DNA of 20,507 bases from Chromera velia (GCA_018398765.1 JAHBMJ010000138.1:35089-55595), one strand, 5' to 3'; positions 10,501 to 17,348 are shown, numbered from the stretch's first letter. A program made the numbers and translations. Notes: a model not told the origin generated them from the sequence alone.

Positions 10501-13071
10501 AAGGGAAAGGGAACACCGGCTCTCTCAGAAACTCCAGGGGCCTTCATTGCAGGGGTCAAGGAGGCGAGGGCAAAGGCACGCAAAAGACTGCCCCCACATC
10601 TCCGGTTCTTCGCAGAGTTTTTTATGGTCTGTCAGCCTGCAGGGCCTTGCTTGTCTGTCTGTCTGTCTGTATGTATGTCTGTTTCTGTCAGAAGACACCA
10701 TCTTTTATACTCTTGTCTGAATTTTTTTGATCTTTGTTGCTTTTCCGAATCTTTTTCATCTTTGTTGCTTGTCCGAATCCTTTTCATCTTTGTTGCTTGT
10801 CCGAATCTTTTTCATTTTTGTTGCTTGTCCGAATCCTTTTCATCTTTGTTGCTTGTCCGAATCCTTTTCATCTTTGTTGCTTGTCCGAATCTTTTTCATC
10901 TTTGTTGCTTGTCCGAATCCTTTTCATCTTTGTTGCTTGTCCGAATCTTTTTCAGTTTTTTGTTGCTTGTCCGAATCCTTTTCATCTTTGTTGCTTGTCC
11001 GAATCCTTTTCATCTTTGTTGCTTGTCCGAATCCTTTTCAGTTTTGTTGCTTGTCCGAATCCTTTTCATTTTTGTTGCTTGTCCGAATCCTTTTCATCTT
11101 TGTTGCTTGTCCGAATCTTTTTCATTTTTGTTGCTTGACCGAATCTTTTTCATTTTTGTTGCTTGTCCGACCTGCTTCGTCTTCTTTCTTTATGGAACTT
11201 GCGTGATCTTTTTGTTGTCTGTTTCTCCGTTTCACTGGAGTTACGTTCTCTGATTGTCGCTGCCTTCTTCTCTCTCAACACCCCATCACCCCAGCTCTCT
11301 CTCCACTTTCCTCTTTCTGCCTTTGTCGCTCTCTGTCTCAAAGAAACCCCCTTCTCTCCATCTCAGTATCCGGCAGCGCTGCAAGAGAGCGAGAAGAGCG
11401 AACGAAATGCGTGCACAAAACTTTCCATGACGCCCTCACCTCACTTCCTGTGTATCCATCCTCTCCCCCCCCTTCTCTCGCTCTCCCTCTTCCTTCCTTC
11501 CTTCCTTCCTTCCTTCCTGTCAGGACCCGGCGGTGCTGGAGGAAAGAGAGATCAGAGAGGCAAAGCGACGAGACGAGAGCGGGATCGACAAGGCTGCCCT
11601 GGAGGAGATGTATGATGAGGAGCTAGGGGGGGAGGACGAGGACGAGGAAGCTGCGGAGAGAGATGTCAGTTCACTGCTTTGCATCGATCTGTTGTCATTT
11701 GTTTAAGAGAGATCCACATGCAGTCAACATAAGAAGCCGGACAGGGAAGGCAGAGGAAGATGGACGAGAAAGCTGCCGAGAGGGATGTGGAGGGGCGGAC
11801 TCACGGACATTTAATTCAGGCCGGCGCAGAAAGCAGCAACGGCCCCAAGAGAAATAACAGGACGGAGAAGAAATAAACTGTGAAGAAAAGACGATACCCC
11901 CCCCCCCCTTTCAATTTGTTTGCGTGTGTGTACGTGCGTACTTTTTGGGTCCTTAGTGTTGGTGTGTGTATGTGATCTGTGAGGGCATCAGATTCGCTCA
12001 CTTCCCTTCTTTTCCTCCCTTCCTCTTGTCTCTATTTCTCTTTCTTTGTCCTCTGCCGTCTCTCTCTGTGTCAGGCGGATGCCTTTTTTGAGTCTGTCCT
12101 GAGGGGCGAGATGGGAGGGGAGGGACTGTCAGACGAGGAGGAAGACGAAGACGAGGAAGGACTTTCTGAGGGGGAGGGGGGGGAAGACGGAGAGGACCAG
12201 TTTGGCAAATGGGACATGGGGCCTGAGGGAGACGGCGACTCAGAGGAGGGGGGGTCTGACTTTGAGGAAGAGGACGAGCTGCTTCCCTCAGGGATGGGTG
12301 AAGACGGAGACGAAGAAGAAGAAGGAGAGGATGAAGAGTTTGAGTTCGAGGAAGAGGATGAGGAGGAAGAGCAGACGGGAAGGGGCCGAGCTAAAAAGAG
12401 AAGCGCTGAACAAGGTGCGATGCTCGAAGATCTCTCTGAGTGCACGTGGCGTTTCATTTTTTCGTCCATTTGTGTTGTCTTGCAGTTCGCGTAAGCTTTC
12501 TCCTGAATTTTCAAATCAGCAAGCCAGTTTGAAGGCTTCTGTATCCATTATCCATTCGTATCTATACGTGTGGAAAGAAAAGGACTCGTTCGTTGGTGTG
12601 CCGTTCAGTGAATGGACGAGGACGAAAAAGGAAGAGAGGGGGAGTGACAGAGCAGAGGAACTGGAGAGAGAGAAAAAGGAAGATGGCGCATGTGTGTGAG
12701 CAGGCGTGGGTTCGTCCATTTTTGCGTTCGTGTTCAGGTGTCTGTGCGTGCTTGCGCGCGTGTTTGCATGATCTGCATACCTCTTCACTCTGGAGACTGG
12801 AATCGCCCAGGAAAACCTGCATGAGTCCATACATTCGTCTCTACGTTCATGGAAATCAAAAGGTCCATGCACATTTCTGTTGACCCGCGTACTTTGTGCA
12901 GCTGACAAAGAGAGAACTACGGGACGAGGCGCCATGGAGGAGGTCCGGGGGCCTTCGAAAAAGAAAAAACGAGAAAATAAAACAAAGCTGAAGGGGGCCC
13001 CCTCGTTTGCGTCAGCAAGTGATTACTTAGAGATGATTGAAAAGGACTTTGAAGATCAAGGAACCGACTGA
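2430..13071 (+). CDS. MAK21: Noc1/Mak21 (CEBPZ, CCAAT-binding factor family) ribosome biogenesis protein, about 16 exons
   Basis: The predicted product (about 1,156 aa, or 1,181 with alternative exons 5-6) belongs to the Noc1/Mak21/CEBPZ family. These nucleolar HEAT-repeat proteins pair with Noc2 in early 60S pre-ribosome assembly and export; yeast and human members are about 1,000-1,050 aa. Family-like blocks appear in order: basic N-terminus with [17 protein letters not shown] (residues 21-37); [19 protein letters not shown] (exon 2 end); [18 protein letters not shown] (exon 3); [12 protein letters not shown] (exon 4); [20 protein letters not shown] and [11 protein letters not shown] (exon 7); [12 protein letters not shown] (exon 8); the CBF-domain core [15 protein letters not shown] (exon 10); [19 protein letters not shown] (exon 11); a long acidic tail; and a C-terminal [18 protein letters not shown]. 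Splice phases match across nearly all junctions. ATG 2430 is chosen because it opens the first conserved exon. Exons 5, 6 and the exon 13-14 junction are the least certain. Confidence 0.92.
3005..3400 (+). CDS. MAK21: MAK21 exon 2
   Basis: Follows TGTATGCAG and gives 132 codons, phase 0 at both ends. It contains [39 protein letters not shown] and [18 protein letters not shown], all typical of the Noc1 N-terminal half. The donor is GTCGGT; a GTGCGT four bases later is an alternative but would shift phase. Confidence 0.85.
3834..3866 (+). repeat. (GT)n microsatellite in intron 2
   Basis: Uninterrupted GT dinucleotides that run straight into the GTGCAG 3' splice site of exon 3. Confidence 0.95.
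3870..4049 (+). CDS. MAK21: MAK21 exon 3
   Basis: Follows a (GT)n tract ending in GTGCAG and gives 60 codons, phase 0 to 0. It encodes [20 protein letters not shown] and [20 protein letters not shown], a HEAT-repeat-like segment. The donor is GTCAGT. Confidence 0.88.
4058..4090 (+). repeat. (GCAG)n microsatellite in intron 3
   Basis: About eight tandem tetranucleotides starting a few bases inside the intron, just after the GTCAGT donor. Confidence 0.95.
4653..4936 (+). CDS. MAK21: MAK21 exon 4 with RG-repeat insertion
   Basis: Follows CTCTGTGCAG. It starts [20 protein letters not shown], a conserved block, then has a (GR)n stretch at residues about 345-358 and a charged helix ([20 protein letters not shown]). 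It resumes the HEAT-like pattern at [14 protein letters not shown]. It ends phase 2 at donor GTCAGC. Confidence 0.82.
5309..5341 (+). repeat. (TGTA)n microsatellite in intron 4
   Basis: About eight tandem TGTA units, 30 bases upstream of the exon 5 acceptor. Confidence 0.95.
5374..5473 (+). CDS. MAK21: MAK21 exon 5 (3' end uncertain: 5473 or 5528)
   Basis: Follows TTCATCCAG and completes the phase-2 codon of exon 4. It encodes [20 protein letters not shown], which fits the conserved helix before the short linker. Low-complexity Gly/Glu sequence follows. A donor at 5474 (GTGGCT, phase 0) pairs with the acidic reading of exon 6. A donor at 5529 (GTGGGT, phase 1) pairs with the Arg/Gly-rich reading. 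Confidence 0.7.
5911..6093 (+). repeat. long (TCTG)n microsatellite forming the end of intron 5
   Basis: About 180 bases of TCTG tetranucleotides with a few substitutions (GTGT, CCTTCCG, CTCTCCG). The array ends in TCTGTCAG, the acceptor of exon 6, so it also supplies the pyrimidine-rich tract. Confidence 0.95.
6095..6223 (+). CDS. MAK21: MAK21 exon 6 (reading frame ambiguous; could end at 6243)
   Basis: Follows the long (TCTG)n tract ending TCTGTCAG. In phase 0 it reads [20 protein letters not shown] and ends at donor GTATGG (6224). In phase 1 it reads [20 protein letters not shown] and ends at 6243 before GTGGGT. Both keep frame into exon 7. The segment lies in the linker between two conserved blocks, so homology does not decide. 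Confidence 0.5.
6261..6279 (+). repeat. (TTTG)n microsatellite in intron 6
   Basis: About five TTTG units shortly after the candidate donors of exon 6. Confidence 0.85.
6449..6726 (+). CDS. MAK21: MAK21 exon 7
   Basis: Follows CTGATTGCAG. It encodes [20 protein letters not shown], a Lys/Glu-rich insert, then [20 protein letters not shown]. This is one of the most recognisable Noc1/CEBPZ blocks, just before the CBF domain. It ends phase 2 at donor GTGTGT. Confidence 0.9.
7151..7214 (+). CDS. MAK21: MAK21 exon 8
   Basis: A 64-nt exon after ATGGATGCAG. It completes a Ser codon, then encodes [20 protein letters not shown], matching the family's DRFYRALY-type motif. It ends phase 0 at donor GTGAGT (7215). 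The exon end plus donor is repeated three more times downstream. Confidence 0.88.
7198..7377 (+). repeat. tandem copies of the exon 8 end and its splice donor
   Basis: The string GGGTGGATCTTTTCAGYGTGAG, or close variants, occurs at 7198-7219 (the real exon end and donor), 7262-7283, about 7311-7330 and 7356-7377. The copies are separated by long T and A runs. Each later copy keeps a GTGAG or GTGA donor-like end. Spacings are about 64, 49 and 45 bases. Confidence 0.9.
7469..7655 (+). repeat. (TCTG)n and (TTCC)n microsatellites in intron 8
   Basis: TCTG units at about 7470-7503 and 7605-7623, and TTCC units at about 7627-7655, separated by ordinary intron sequence. Confidence 0.9.
7950..8023 (+). 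CDS. MAK21: MAK21 exon 9
   Basis: Follows GTGCGTGCAG. It encodes [20 protein letters not shown] and ends phase 2 at donor GTGAGG. It aligns with the start of the CBF domain. Confidence 0.86.
8463..8772 (+). CDS. MAK21: MAK21 exon 10 (CBF domain)
   Basis: Follows CTGCCTGCAG. It completes an Arg codon, then encodes [20 protein letters not shown]. An acidic low-complexity insert (about 25 residues, mostly E/G/D) follows, then [12 protein letters not shown]. It ends phase 0 at donor GTGAGT. The KREP-type motif precedes the conserved LWEL block of exon 11. Confidence 0.88.
8826..8862 (+). repeat. (GGAT)n microsatellite in intron 10
   Basis: About nine GGAT/AGAT units, 55 bases inside the intron. 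Confidence 0.92.
9110..9180 (+). other. assembly gap inside a poly-C run (intron 10)
   Basis: A C run from 9110 to 9131 is followed by 46 Ns (9132-9177) and more C. The gap lies 18 bases before the exon 11 acceptor, so no coding sequence is obviously lost. The true intron length is unknown. Confidence 0.95.
9199..9507 (+). CDS. MAK21: MAK21 exon 11
   Basis: Follows TTCATGCAG, with the assembly gap just upstream inside the intron. It encodes [20 protein letters not shown], the family's LWEL...HPSV block, then a predicted coiled coil rich in A/K/E/R. It ends phase 0 at donor GTTTGT. Confidence 0.88.
9883..9933 (+). CDS. MAK21: MAK21 exon 12 (small)
   Basis: A 51-nt exon after a (TTCC)n tract and CCACAG. 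It encodes [17 protein letters not shown], phase 0 to 0, and is followed by GTAAGG, the most consensus-like donor in the gene. Confidence 0.65.
10279..10324 (+). repeat. (GA)n followed by (GT)n at the end of intron 12
   Basis: A GA run at about 10279-10306 switches directly to a GT run that leads into the GTGCAG acceptor of exon 13. Confidence 0.92.
10327..10626 (+). CDS. MAK21: MAK21 exon 13
   Basis: Follows (GA)n(GT)n and GTGCAG and gives 100 codons, phase 0. It contains [20 protein letters not shown], a basic linker, and [15 protein letters not shown] at the end, in the place of the family's FFHRYY-like motif. The donor would be GTCTGT at 10627. Confidence 0.7.
10738..11171 (+). repeat. 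28-bp minisatellite in intron 13
   Basis: About 15 tandem copies of a 28-base unit containing TTGCTTGTCCGAATC plus CTTTTCATCTTTG. CCGAAT recurs at 10745, 10773, 10801, 10829 and so on to 11139, with one 30-base spacing (10941 to 10971). A last degenerate unit lies at 11167. Because 28 is not a multiple of three, all three sense frames are open and give the same 28-residue periodic peptide. This is a by-product of the repeat, not evidence of a gene. Confidence 0.97.
11491..11518 (+). repeat. (TTCC)n microsatellite before exon 14
   Basis: Seven TTCC units end at the CTGTCAG acceptor of exon 14 and act as its pyrimidine tract. Confidence 0.93.
11524..11664 (+). CDS. MAK21: MAK21 exon 14
   Basis: Follows (TTCC)n CTGTCAG. 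It encodes [20 protein letters not shown] and then an acidic run, phase 0 to 0, before donor GTCAGT. It fits the acidic C-terminal region of Noc1 proteins. Confidence 0.75.
12075..12414 (+). CDS. MAK21: MAK21 exon 15 (acidic tail)
   Basis: Follows CTGTGTCAG. It starts [17 protein letters not shown], similar to the family's DDEEFEELID-like motif. A very acidic Glu/Asp stretch of about 90 residues follows, then a short basic patch (RGRAKKRS). It ends phase 1 at donor GTGCGA. Confidence 0.82.
12902..13071 (+). CDS. MAK21: MAK21 exon 16 (terminal)
   Basis: Follows CTTTGTGCAG and completes an Ala codon. It encodes a basic [13 protein letters not shown] patch and the family's C-terminal [12 protein letters not shown] motif, then stops with TGA at 13069-13071. 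An AATAAA lies at 13160-13165. Confidence 0.88.
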
Positions 13072-13466
13072 TTGAAACAGATATGCAAATTAAATAACCA
13101 TACATGAAGGTAATAGAAAGTAATATGATCGAGTTTTATGACCTGTCCAATAACTTGACAATAAATCTAGGGGTGGACACTAAAGTTTTAAAAAAAAAAA
13201 AATTGTTAAAGTTTTTTTTTTTTTCCCACTCCAGACTTTATTTTAGAAAAATCGTTTTCAATTTAATCGTTTTTCAATGTATTTAAATGGGTCCTTAATT
13301 AAGTCAGTCATATAACTACATATAAAAAGTCTGGGCTAAAAATCTGAGTTTAGATCTGAGTGTAATTCTAGTCTCGTAGATAAGGGATAAGAGTCATCTT
13401 AAGGGGTTTTATCGGTGCCCGCATACAATGAGGTGCACCCCATTGCCATTTGTGGAAGGCATACAA

Positions 13467-14231
13467 CCCTGCGAAGACCTAGGAATTTAAACAGAAATTT
13501 AGAGGAATTTAGACACGAATTTAGCTAGAAATCCTCTAGTAAATCCTAATAGAATTCTACAGGTAAAGGAATTAAAACTCCTAAATTCTTATATTTTAGA
13601 TATCAATTTCTCATGATCGAGTCATAACTTTTTTAAAAGTATGATGACTTAGAACTTAATGTTGGCAGTGCTTTAATATATATACACCTATTAATTATTA
13701 TGTCACCTAATATATGGCTATAAGCTACTATAAGCATCTTTAATAATAATCAAGCTAGGTGTGTTCTATAAAGTTATTTTTATAATAAAGTCTGACCACA
13801 GACTTTAGACTTTAAAACTTCTTTGGTAAGTTTGGTTTTAAAACTTTAAGAATAAAAAGTTTGAAGATATTAATTTGCTGTTTAGGATTAATCGTTTAGC
13901 TTTTTAAAACATTTTTCAATATATGACAAAAAACTTTTAAAGTCCATTTCAAAAGTTATATTTTAGAGTTTATAGACTTAAACCAGACTTTAAACTTCAT
14001 TTGAAATTCACTTTAAAAGTTTACAGATCACACTCAGTAATCAAGCTACATATGAAGTTCTAATTCATCTAACACAGTTCATGAGAAATCGACCTCTAAA
14101 GTTTGCTGAATTCCTATAAATTCTTGTCTCTAATAAAAATTTAAATTCCTTTTAATTCCTAGCTAAATTCCTCTAAGCTCCTGTCTAAATTCTTTCAAAT
14201 TCCTGTATAAATCCCTAGGTCCTTGCAGGGA
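13467..14231. mobile_element. fold-back (long terminal inverted repeat) element
   Basis: The left end begins CCCTGCGAAGACCTAGGAAT. The reverse complement of the right end begins CCCTGCAAGGACCTAGGGAT. Both continue with repeated GAATTTAGA-type units. Further in, both share ATTTCTCATGA and GATGAMTTAGAACTT (left about 13603-13660, right about 14050-14092). The inverted repeats therefore span about 180-195 bases each around a central part of about 390 bases. There is no transposase ORF. No clear target-site duplication was seen. Family unassigned. Confidence 0.75.
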
Positions 14232-14337
14232 ATGAACGATATTTAAAAGATAAAACGGTGCGTCATTTTTTTTATTTGTCTAGTTATTTGTGTGTGCAGG
14301 TGTTTTCACTTATTCTTATAGACCAATTATACTTTCT

Positions 14338-14890
14338 ACTACACATGTAACCAGTTGGTAACCAATCTGTCTAGGCAACTAGGCTAGAATCCAATGGTTA
14401 CCAAGAATTGGTAACCAATTTTTGGTAACCAACGGTCTCAGCCATTGCTAAAACAAAGCTAAAACAAAGCAAATTGCATTGCTAAAATGAAAACATCTTG
14501 CCTATCTAAGGCTCATTTTCTTTAGTCTTCAATACCAAATATTCCCGATCGAGCTGAAGATGATCGAGGATGATCGTTGCCAACTAGCTTGCCAATTTTT
14601 TTGGAGTGGATGGGTCGTAGGTTTAACCCTAGCTATAATTTCAATAATTTTGAAATCAAGTTTGGGATTTAAAGTGTGTTAAAAGAAGTTTAAAGTTGTT
14701 CTAACCTAGTTTAGATATTTTTCTACTCAAAAACTATAAAAACTAGTATAAAAAAGTTTTTGATTACATAAGGATTCGTAACCAATCCACGTAAAAATTC
14801 ATTACCAGCGTTTTTTCAAAATTGACTAGAAAATTGATTACCTACCAGTTAAGCTAGCAATTAAGATTGGTAACCAATTGGTTACATATG
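14338..14890. mobile_element. MITE-like element with TGTAACCARTTGGTWACC ends
   Basis: The left end reads ATGTAACCAGTTGGTAACCA and the reverse complement of the right end reads ATGTAACCAATTGGTTACCA. Both continue AATCT. GGTAACC/GGTTACC motifs recur inside the left end (about 14396-14432), as subterminal repeats. An 8-base TACTTTCT occurs just outside both ends (14330-14337 and 14891-14898), which would fit the 8-bp target duplication of hAT-type elements. The offset from the duplication to the inverted repeat is not equal on the two sides (7 versus 3 bases). No coding sequence. Confidence 0.65.
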
Positions 14891-15281
14891 TACTTTCTGC
14901 AAATAAGATCCAAGAACCAGAATAAGAGAGCGGTCATGCATACGCCAACAGGCTTCCAAACCTCTTTTTTTCTGACTCGGATACATCTTATTCTGACAAT
15001 GTAGCTTCCTATATATTTTAGAACAAATTTTGGTTTTAAAGATTTTTTAAAGGGGCAATTCGATCCTGGTTTGCTGTATTAATATTATGTATATCAGAAT
15101 TCCAGTTCAACATGTGTTCATTTAAAACTTCACTATCCATCACTGTACAGCTTGACATTCCTGCTTCTTGCAAAAGTCTTTTTCACTGTTTCATTCTTTG
15201 CTGCAATGAAAAGTGCAGCTGGAGACCATCTTTTCAGTAATCTATGAAGTTCAATCTGCAAACAAAGGAGAAAAGCTGTGT

Positions 15282-16172
15282 TCACGATAAGCCCCGGCGT
15301 GGTTCGAGTGCCCTGAGGAGGCAAAGAGTCGCTGCAGCATCCTCAAGCGCAGAGTGAAAACATCTCTGTTGTATTCGCACACCAAGAAGTGCTGCAGTTG
15401 CACGTTCCAAAGAAATGGAGGCACAACGTTTCTTGTTCGATTCTTTGTTCCTGCTCTTTTCATCGTTTTTCAACGCGGACGCGCCAACAGAAAATTGGCA
15501 ATCCAGATCGTCTGCTTCCTCGGCGCAAAACTTCTGAAGCCTCTCACGCACATCCACACGCCTGTGGGAACCCACCGCCGTCTCCAGACCCAAAGCCTTC
15601 AGGTCCTGCACGAGGTCAAACCCAACGACAATCGGCCTCGCAGCACTCCCGACCTCTTCAAAAGAATGGTCCACTTCTTTCTTACAGTCTTCCATCAACA
15701 TTCTTCTGGCCTCTCTGGCGAGTCCCTGAAAGTCCCTAGACCGGGAGGACATCAACACACGACCACAAAGACTCACTATGGCAACCTCATCGCCCTCACA
15801 ATCCACACCCACAACATTGTCTCCCCCATATTGAGACAAAGAAAAGGCAGCGCTGCCCTTTTGACTCTCTTTCGTTTGACTTGCCCGACTTGCCTCCAAA
15901 ATCTCCTCAATAACTCTCTCTGTGGGGGTATCAAAATTGGGCTCTGAGTTTTCGACTGTCGGCGGTATCCCCAAAAGAGACCCTTTGGACAGCGAGGGGA
16001 CTAGAGAAGAATAATCACTCAAAAAGCTTGAGTCGCAATCTGAACTTTCAATCTCTGTGGAAGACCAGGAAGGAGAGGGCGAGACTCGTCTTGTATCGGA
16101 CTCACGCATGTACCGCAGGGGTGAGAGAGGCGTGCGGGCAGTGCGGAGCATTTTGAGAAGTGTGTCCGTCGC
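15282..16172 (-). CDS. exonuclease gene exon 4 (catalytic domain)
   Basis: Follows a (GT)n tract and GTGCAG on the sense strand. It gives 296 codons plus a stop, starting ATDTLLKMLRTARTPLSPLR, with a Ser-rich linker and then the DEDDh domain. A donor-like GTGAAC right at the stop would leave only a 30-base intron to the next CAG, so the simple stop is preferred. Confidence 0.8.
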   Translation of the reverse strand, partial: ATDTLLKMLRTARTPLSPLRYMRESDTRRVSPSPSWSSTEIESSDCDSSFLSDYSSLVPSLSKGSLLGIPPTVENSEPNFDTPTERVIEEILEASRASQTKESQKGSAAFSLSQYGGDNVVGVDCEGDEVAIVSLCGRVLMSSRSRDFQGLAREARRMLMEDCKKEVDHSFEEVGSAARPIVVGFDLVQDLKALGLETAVGSHRRVDVRERLQKFCAEEADDLDCQFSVGASALKNDEKSRNKESNKKRCASISLERATAALLGVRIQQRCFHSALEDAAATLCLLRALEPRRGLS

Positions 16173-17000
16173 CTGCACACACACACACACACACACACGT
16201 ACTCACACACACACGCGCGCGCGCGCGAAAAAGGTTCTCATCACTTTTCTTGTCGACATTTTCAAAAAGCTCATACAGGATGTGCGCGGGCTGCATATTT
16301 GATGACTTCAAATGCAGAAAGAGTAACGAGGAGGAGAAAGAAACGAAGGAAAAGAAAAGGCAAGCACGTTGAGAAGGCAGAAATAACAGAGAAGAAAAAA
16401 GGGGCAGAGAGAGGGAGAGAGACATCAATTTTAACAAAGAGAGAAATCGACAAATCGAGTCTCTGATTCATCAATCCTGTCATCGAGCACTTGGAATGCA
16501 GCTGTCATTAAATTTTGTGCCATTCCACCTGTGAGGACATCAGAACGCAAGCGCAAAACACGTGAAACTCTTCTTCAAGCAACCCGAGTTGACCCACCCT
16601 TTCACCAGTCCACATGTCTGCGCGCTCCGGTAGCGCCTCTCCAAACACTCCGTTGTCCTCCACCACCCTGCCGAGGAGGTCTCTTTGAAGGGATCTGCGG
16701 GTCCTCCTAGGCTCCTTCAGACAGGGAGGACCTCCATCGGCACCCACCACCTTCTCGCCTCTACGTGCGATTCGGAAAGGGAAAATGGGGTCACGAAGAA
16801 ATCCAAATGAAAGGGGGAAGGTACAGAAAGCTAGGGGACAGAATGCATGAGACAAAGAAACAGCTCGGAAGAGGGAGAGCGAATCTAGATTTCACAAGGA
16901 CTCAGACATGAACAAAGTCTTCAGGGCACAGCACATGGGACATGTTAATTCAACTGCTCTCCTGGCAGGCAGATTTCCATATGCATTCACAAGCCGGGAT

Positions 17001-17087
<87 letters not shown>

Positions 17088-17348
17088 CACACACACACAG
17101 ACGACGCACCTGCAATTGTACAAAGTCAACCCTGAATTGGCGTAGACGCTCTTGCTCGGTGTCTCATTTTCTCCTTCTTCACCTATTTCCTCTGAAGGGA
17201 CCCTCATATCCTCGCCCAGAGAAGCTGATTCAGAAAGAGAAAGGATGGCGGGGACCTCGTGTGACTCTACAGCCCTGTTCAAAGAAGAGAAGGCCCTCTT
17301 ATCTGCGCCGACACGACTCGAGCGCTTTCTGATTTGCCTCTGCTGCAT
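15282..17348 (-). CDS. divergent DEDDh 3'-5' exonuclease, REXO4/ISG20-like (four exons)
   Basis: Minus-strand exons 17348-17110, 16760-16529, 16290-16258 and 16172-15282 join with matching phases (2, 0, 0) into about 464 aa. The C-terminal third has the DEDDh exonuclease signature. VVGVDCEGDEVAIVSL carries the first Asp and Glu (about D292, E294). VVGFDLVQDLKALGLE carries the second Asp (about D358). LLGVRIQQRCFHSALEDAAA carries the His and last Asp (about H441, D446). The LGxxIQ...HSxxEDA pattern is most like REXO4/ISG20 proteins, which trim RNA ends; yeast Rex4 acts in pre-rRNA processing. The usual DCEMVG is replaced by DCEGDE, and a long polar insert of about 30 residues precedes the last motif. 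The first 280 residues are not recognised. The start at 17348 could instead be a splice acceptor (GCATGCAG). The TGA at 15284-15282 ends the ORF. Confidence 0.75.
16177..16228 (-). repeat. (GT)n/(GC)n microsatellite (sense) in the exonuclease intron 3
   Basis: CA dinucleotides on the plus strand (16177-16213) then GC alternation to about 16227. On the sense strand this is a GT tract ending at the exon 4 acceptor. Confidence 0.93.
16258..16290 (-). CDS. exonuclease gene exon 3 (33-nt microexon)
   Basis: Encodes PAHILYELFEN between an ATATGCAG acceptor and a GTCGAC donor, phase 0 to 0. It is supported by protein-like sequence and by keeping frame with both neighbours. It could be skipped without a frameshift. 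Confidence 0.5.
16529..16760 (-). CDS. exonuclease gene exon 2
   Basis: Follows GCACGTAG and completes an Arg codon. It encodes GEKVVGADGGPPCLKEPRRT and later LGLLEEEFHVFCACVLMSSQ. It ends phase 0 at donor GTGGAA. Function of this N-terminal part unknown. Confidence 0.62.
17001..17099 (-). repeat. long (GT)n microsatellite (sense) in the exonuclease intron 1
   Basis: About 99 bases of CA on the plus strand with three CG interruptions. It starts 10 bases inside the intron, directly after the GTGCGT donor of exon 1. Confidence 0.95.
17110..17348 (-). CDS. exonuclease gene exon 1
   Basis: Begins MQQRQIRKRSSRVGADKRAF, is rich in Ser/Glu, and ends phase 2 at ...LTLYNC before donor GTGCGT. ATG 17348 overlaps GCATGCAG, so an upstream exon is possible. 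Confidence 0.6.

Larger units (their letters stand above)
13072..15281. other. AT-rich intergenic DNA between two convergent genes
   Basis: No exon-like coding. Base composition drops sharply to AT-rich just after the MAK21 stop codon. The region holds two inverted-repeat elements, many AAAGTTT/AAACTTT motifs (about 13180-13260, 13800-14030 and 14640-14760), and poly-A/T runs at about 13190-13225. Confidence 0.7.

Noticed and set aside
10138..11253. 371-codon open frame, and two overlapping frames, across 10138-11253
   Set aside because: Only 10327-10626 is exon-like. The rest is the 28-bp minisatellite, which is open in all three frames because 28 is not divisible by three.
12071..12514. 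Serine-rich open frame on the minus strand
   Set aside because: It is the complement of the Glu/Asp-rich tail in exon 15 (GAG/GAA read as CTC/TTC-type codons).
15133..15255. 41-codon stretch after TTTGCAG on the minus strand as a last exon of the exonuclease
   Set aside because: Its phase does not match the only nearby donor (15285), the implied intron would be 30 bases, and the upstream frame already has a stop at 15282.
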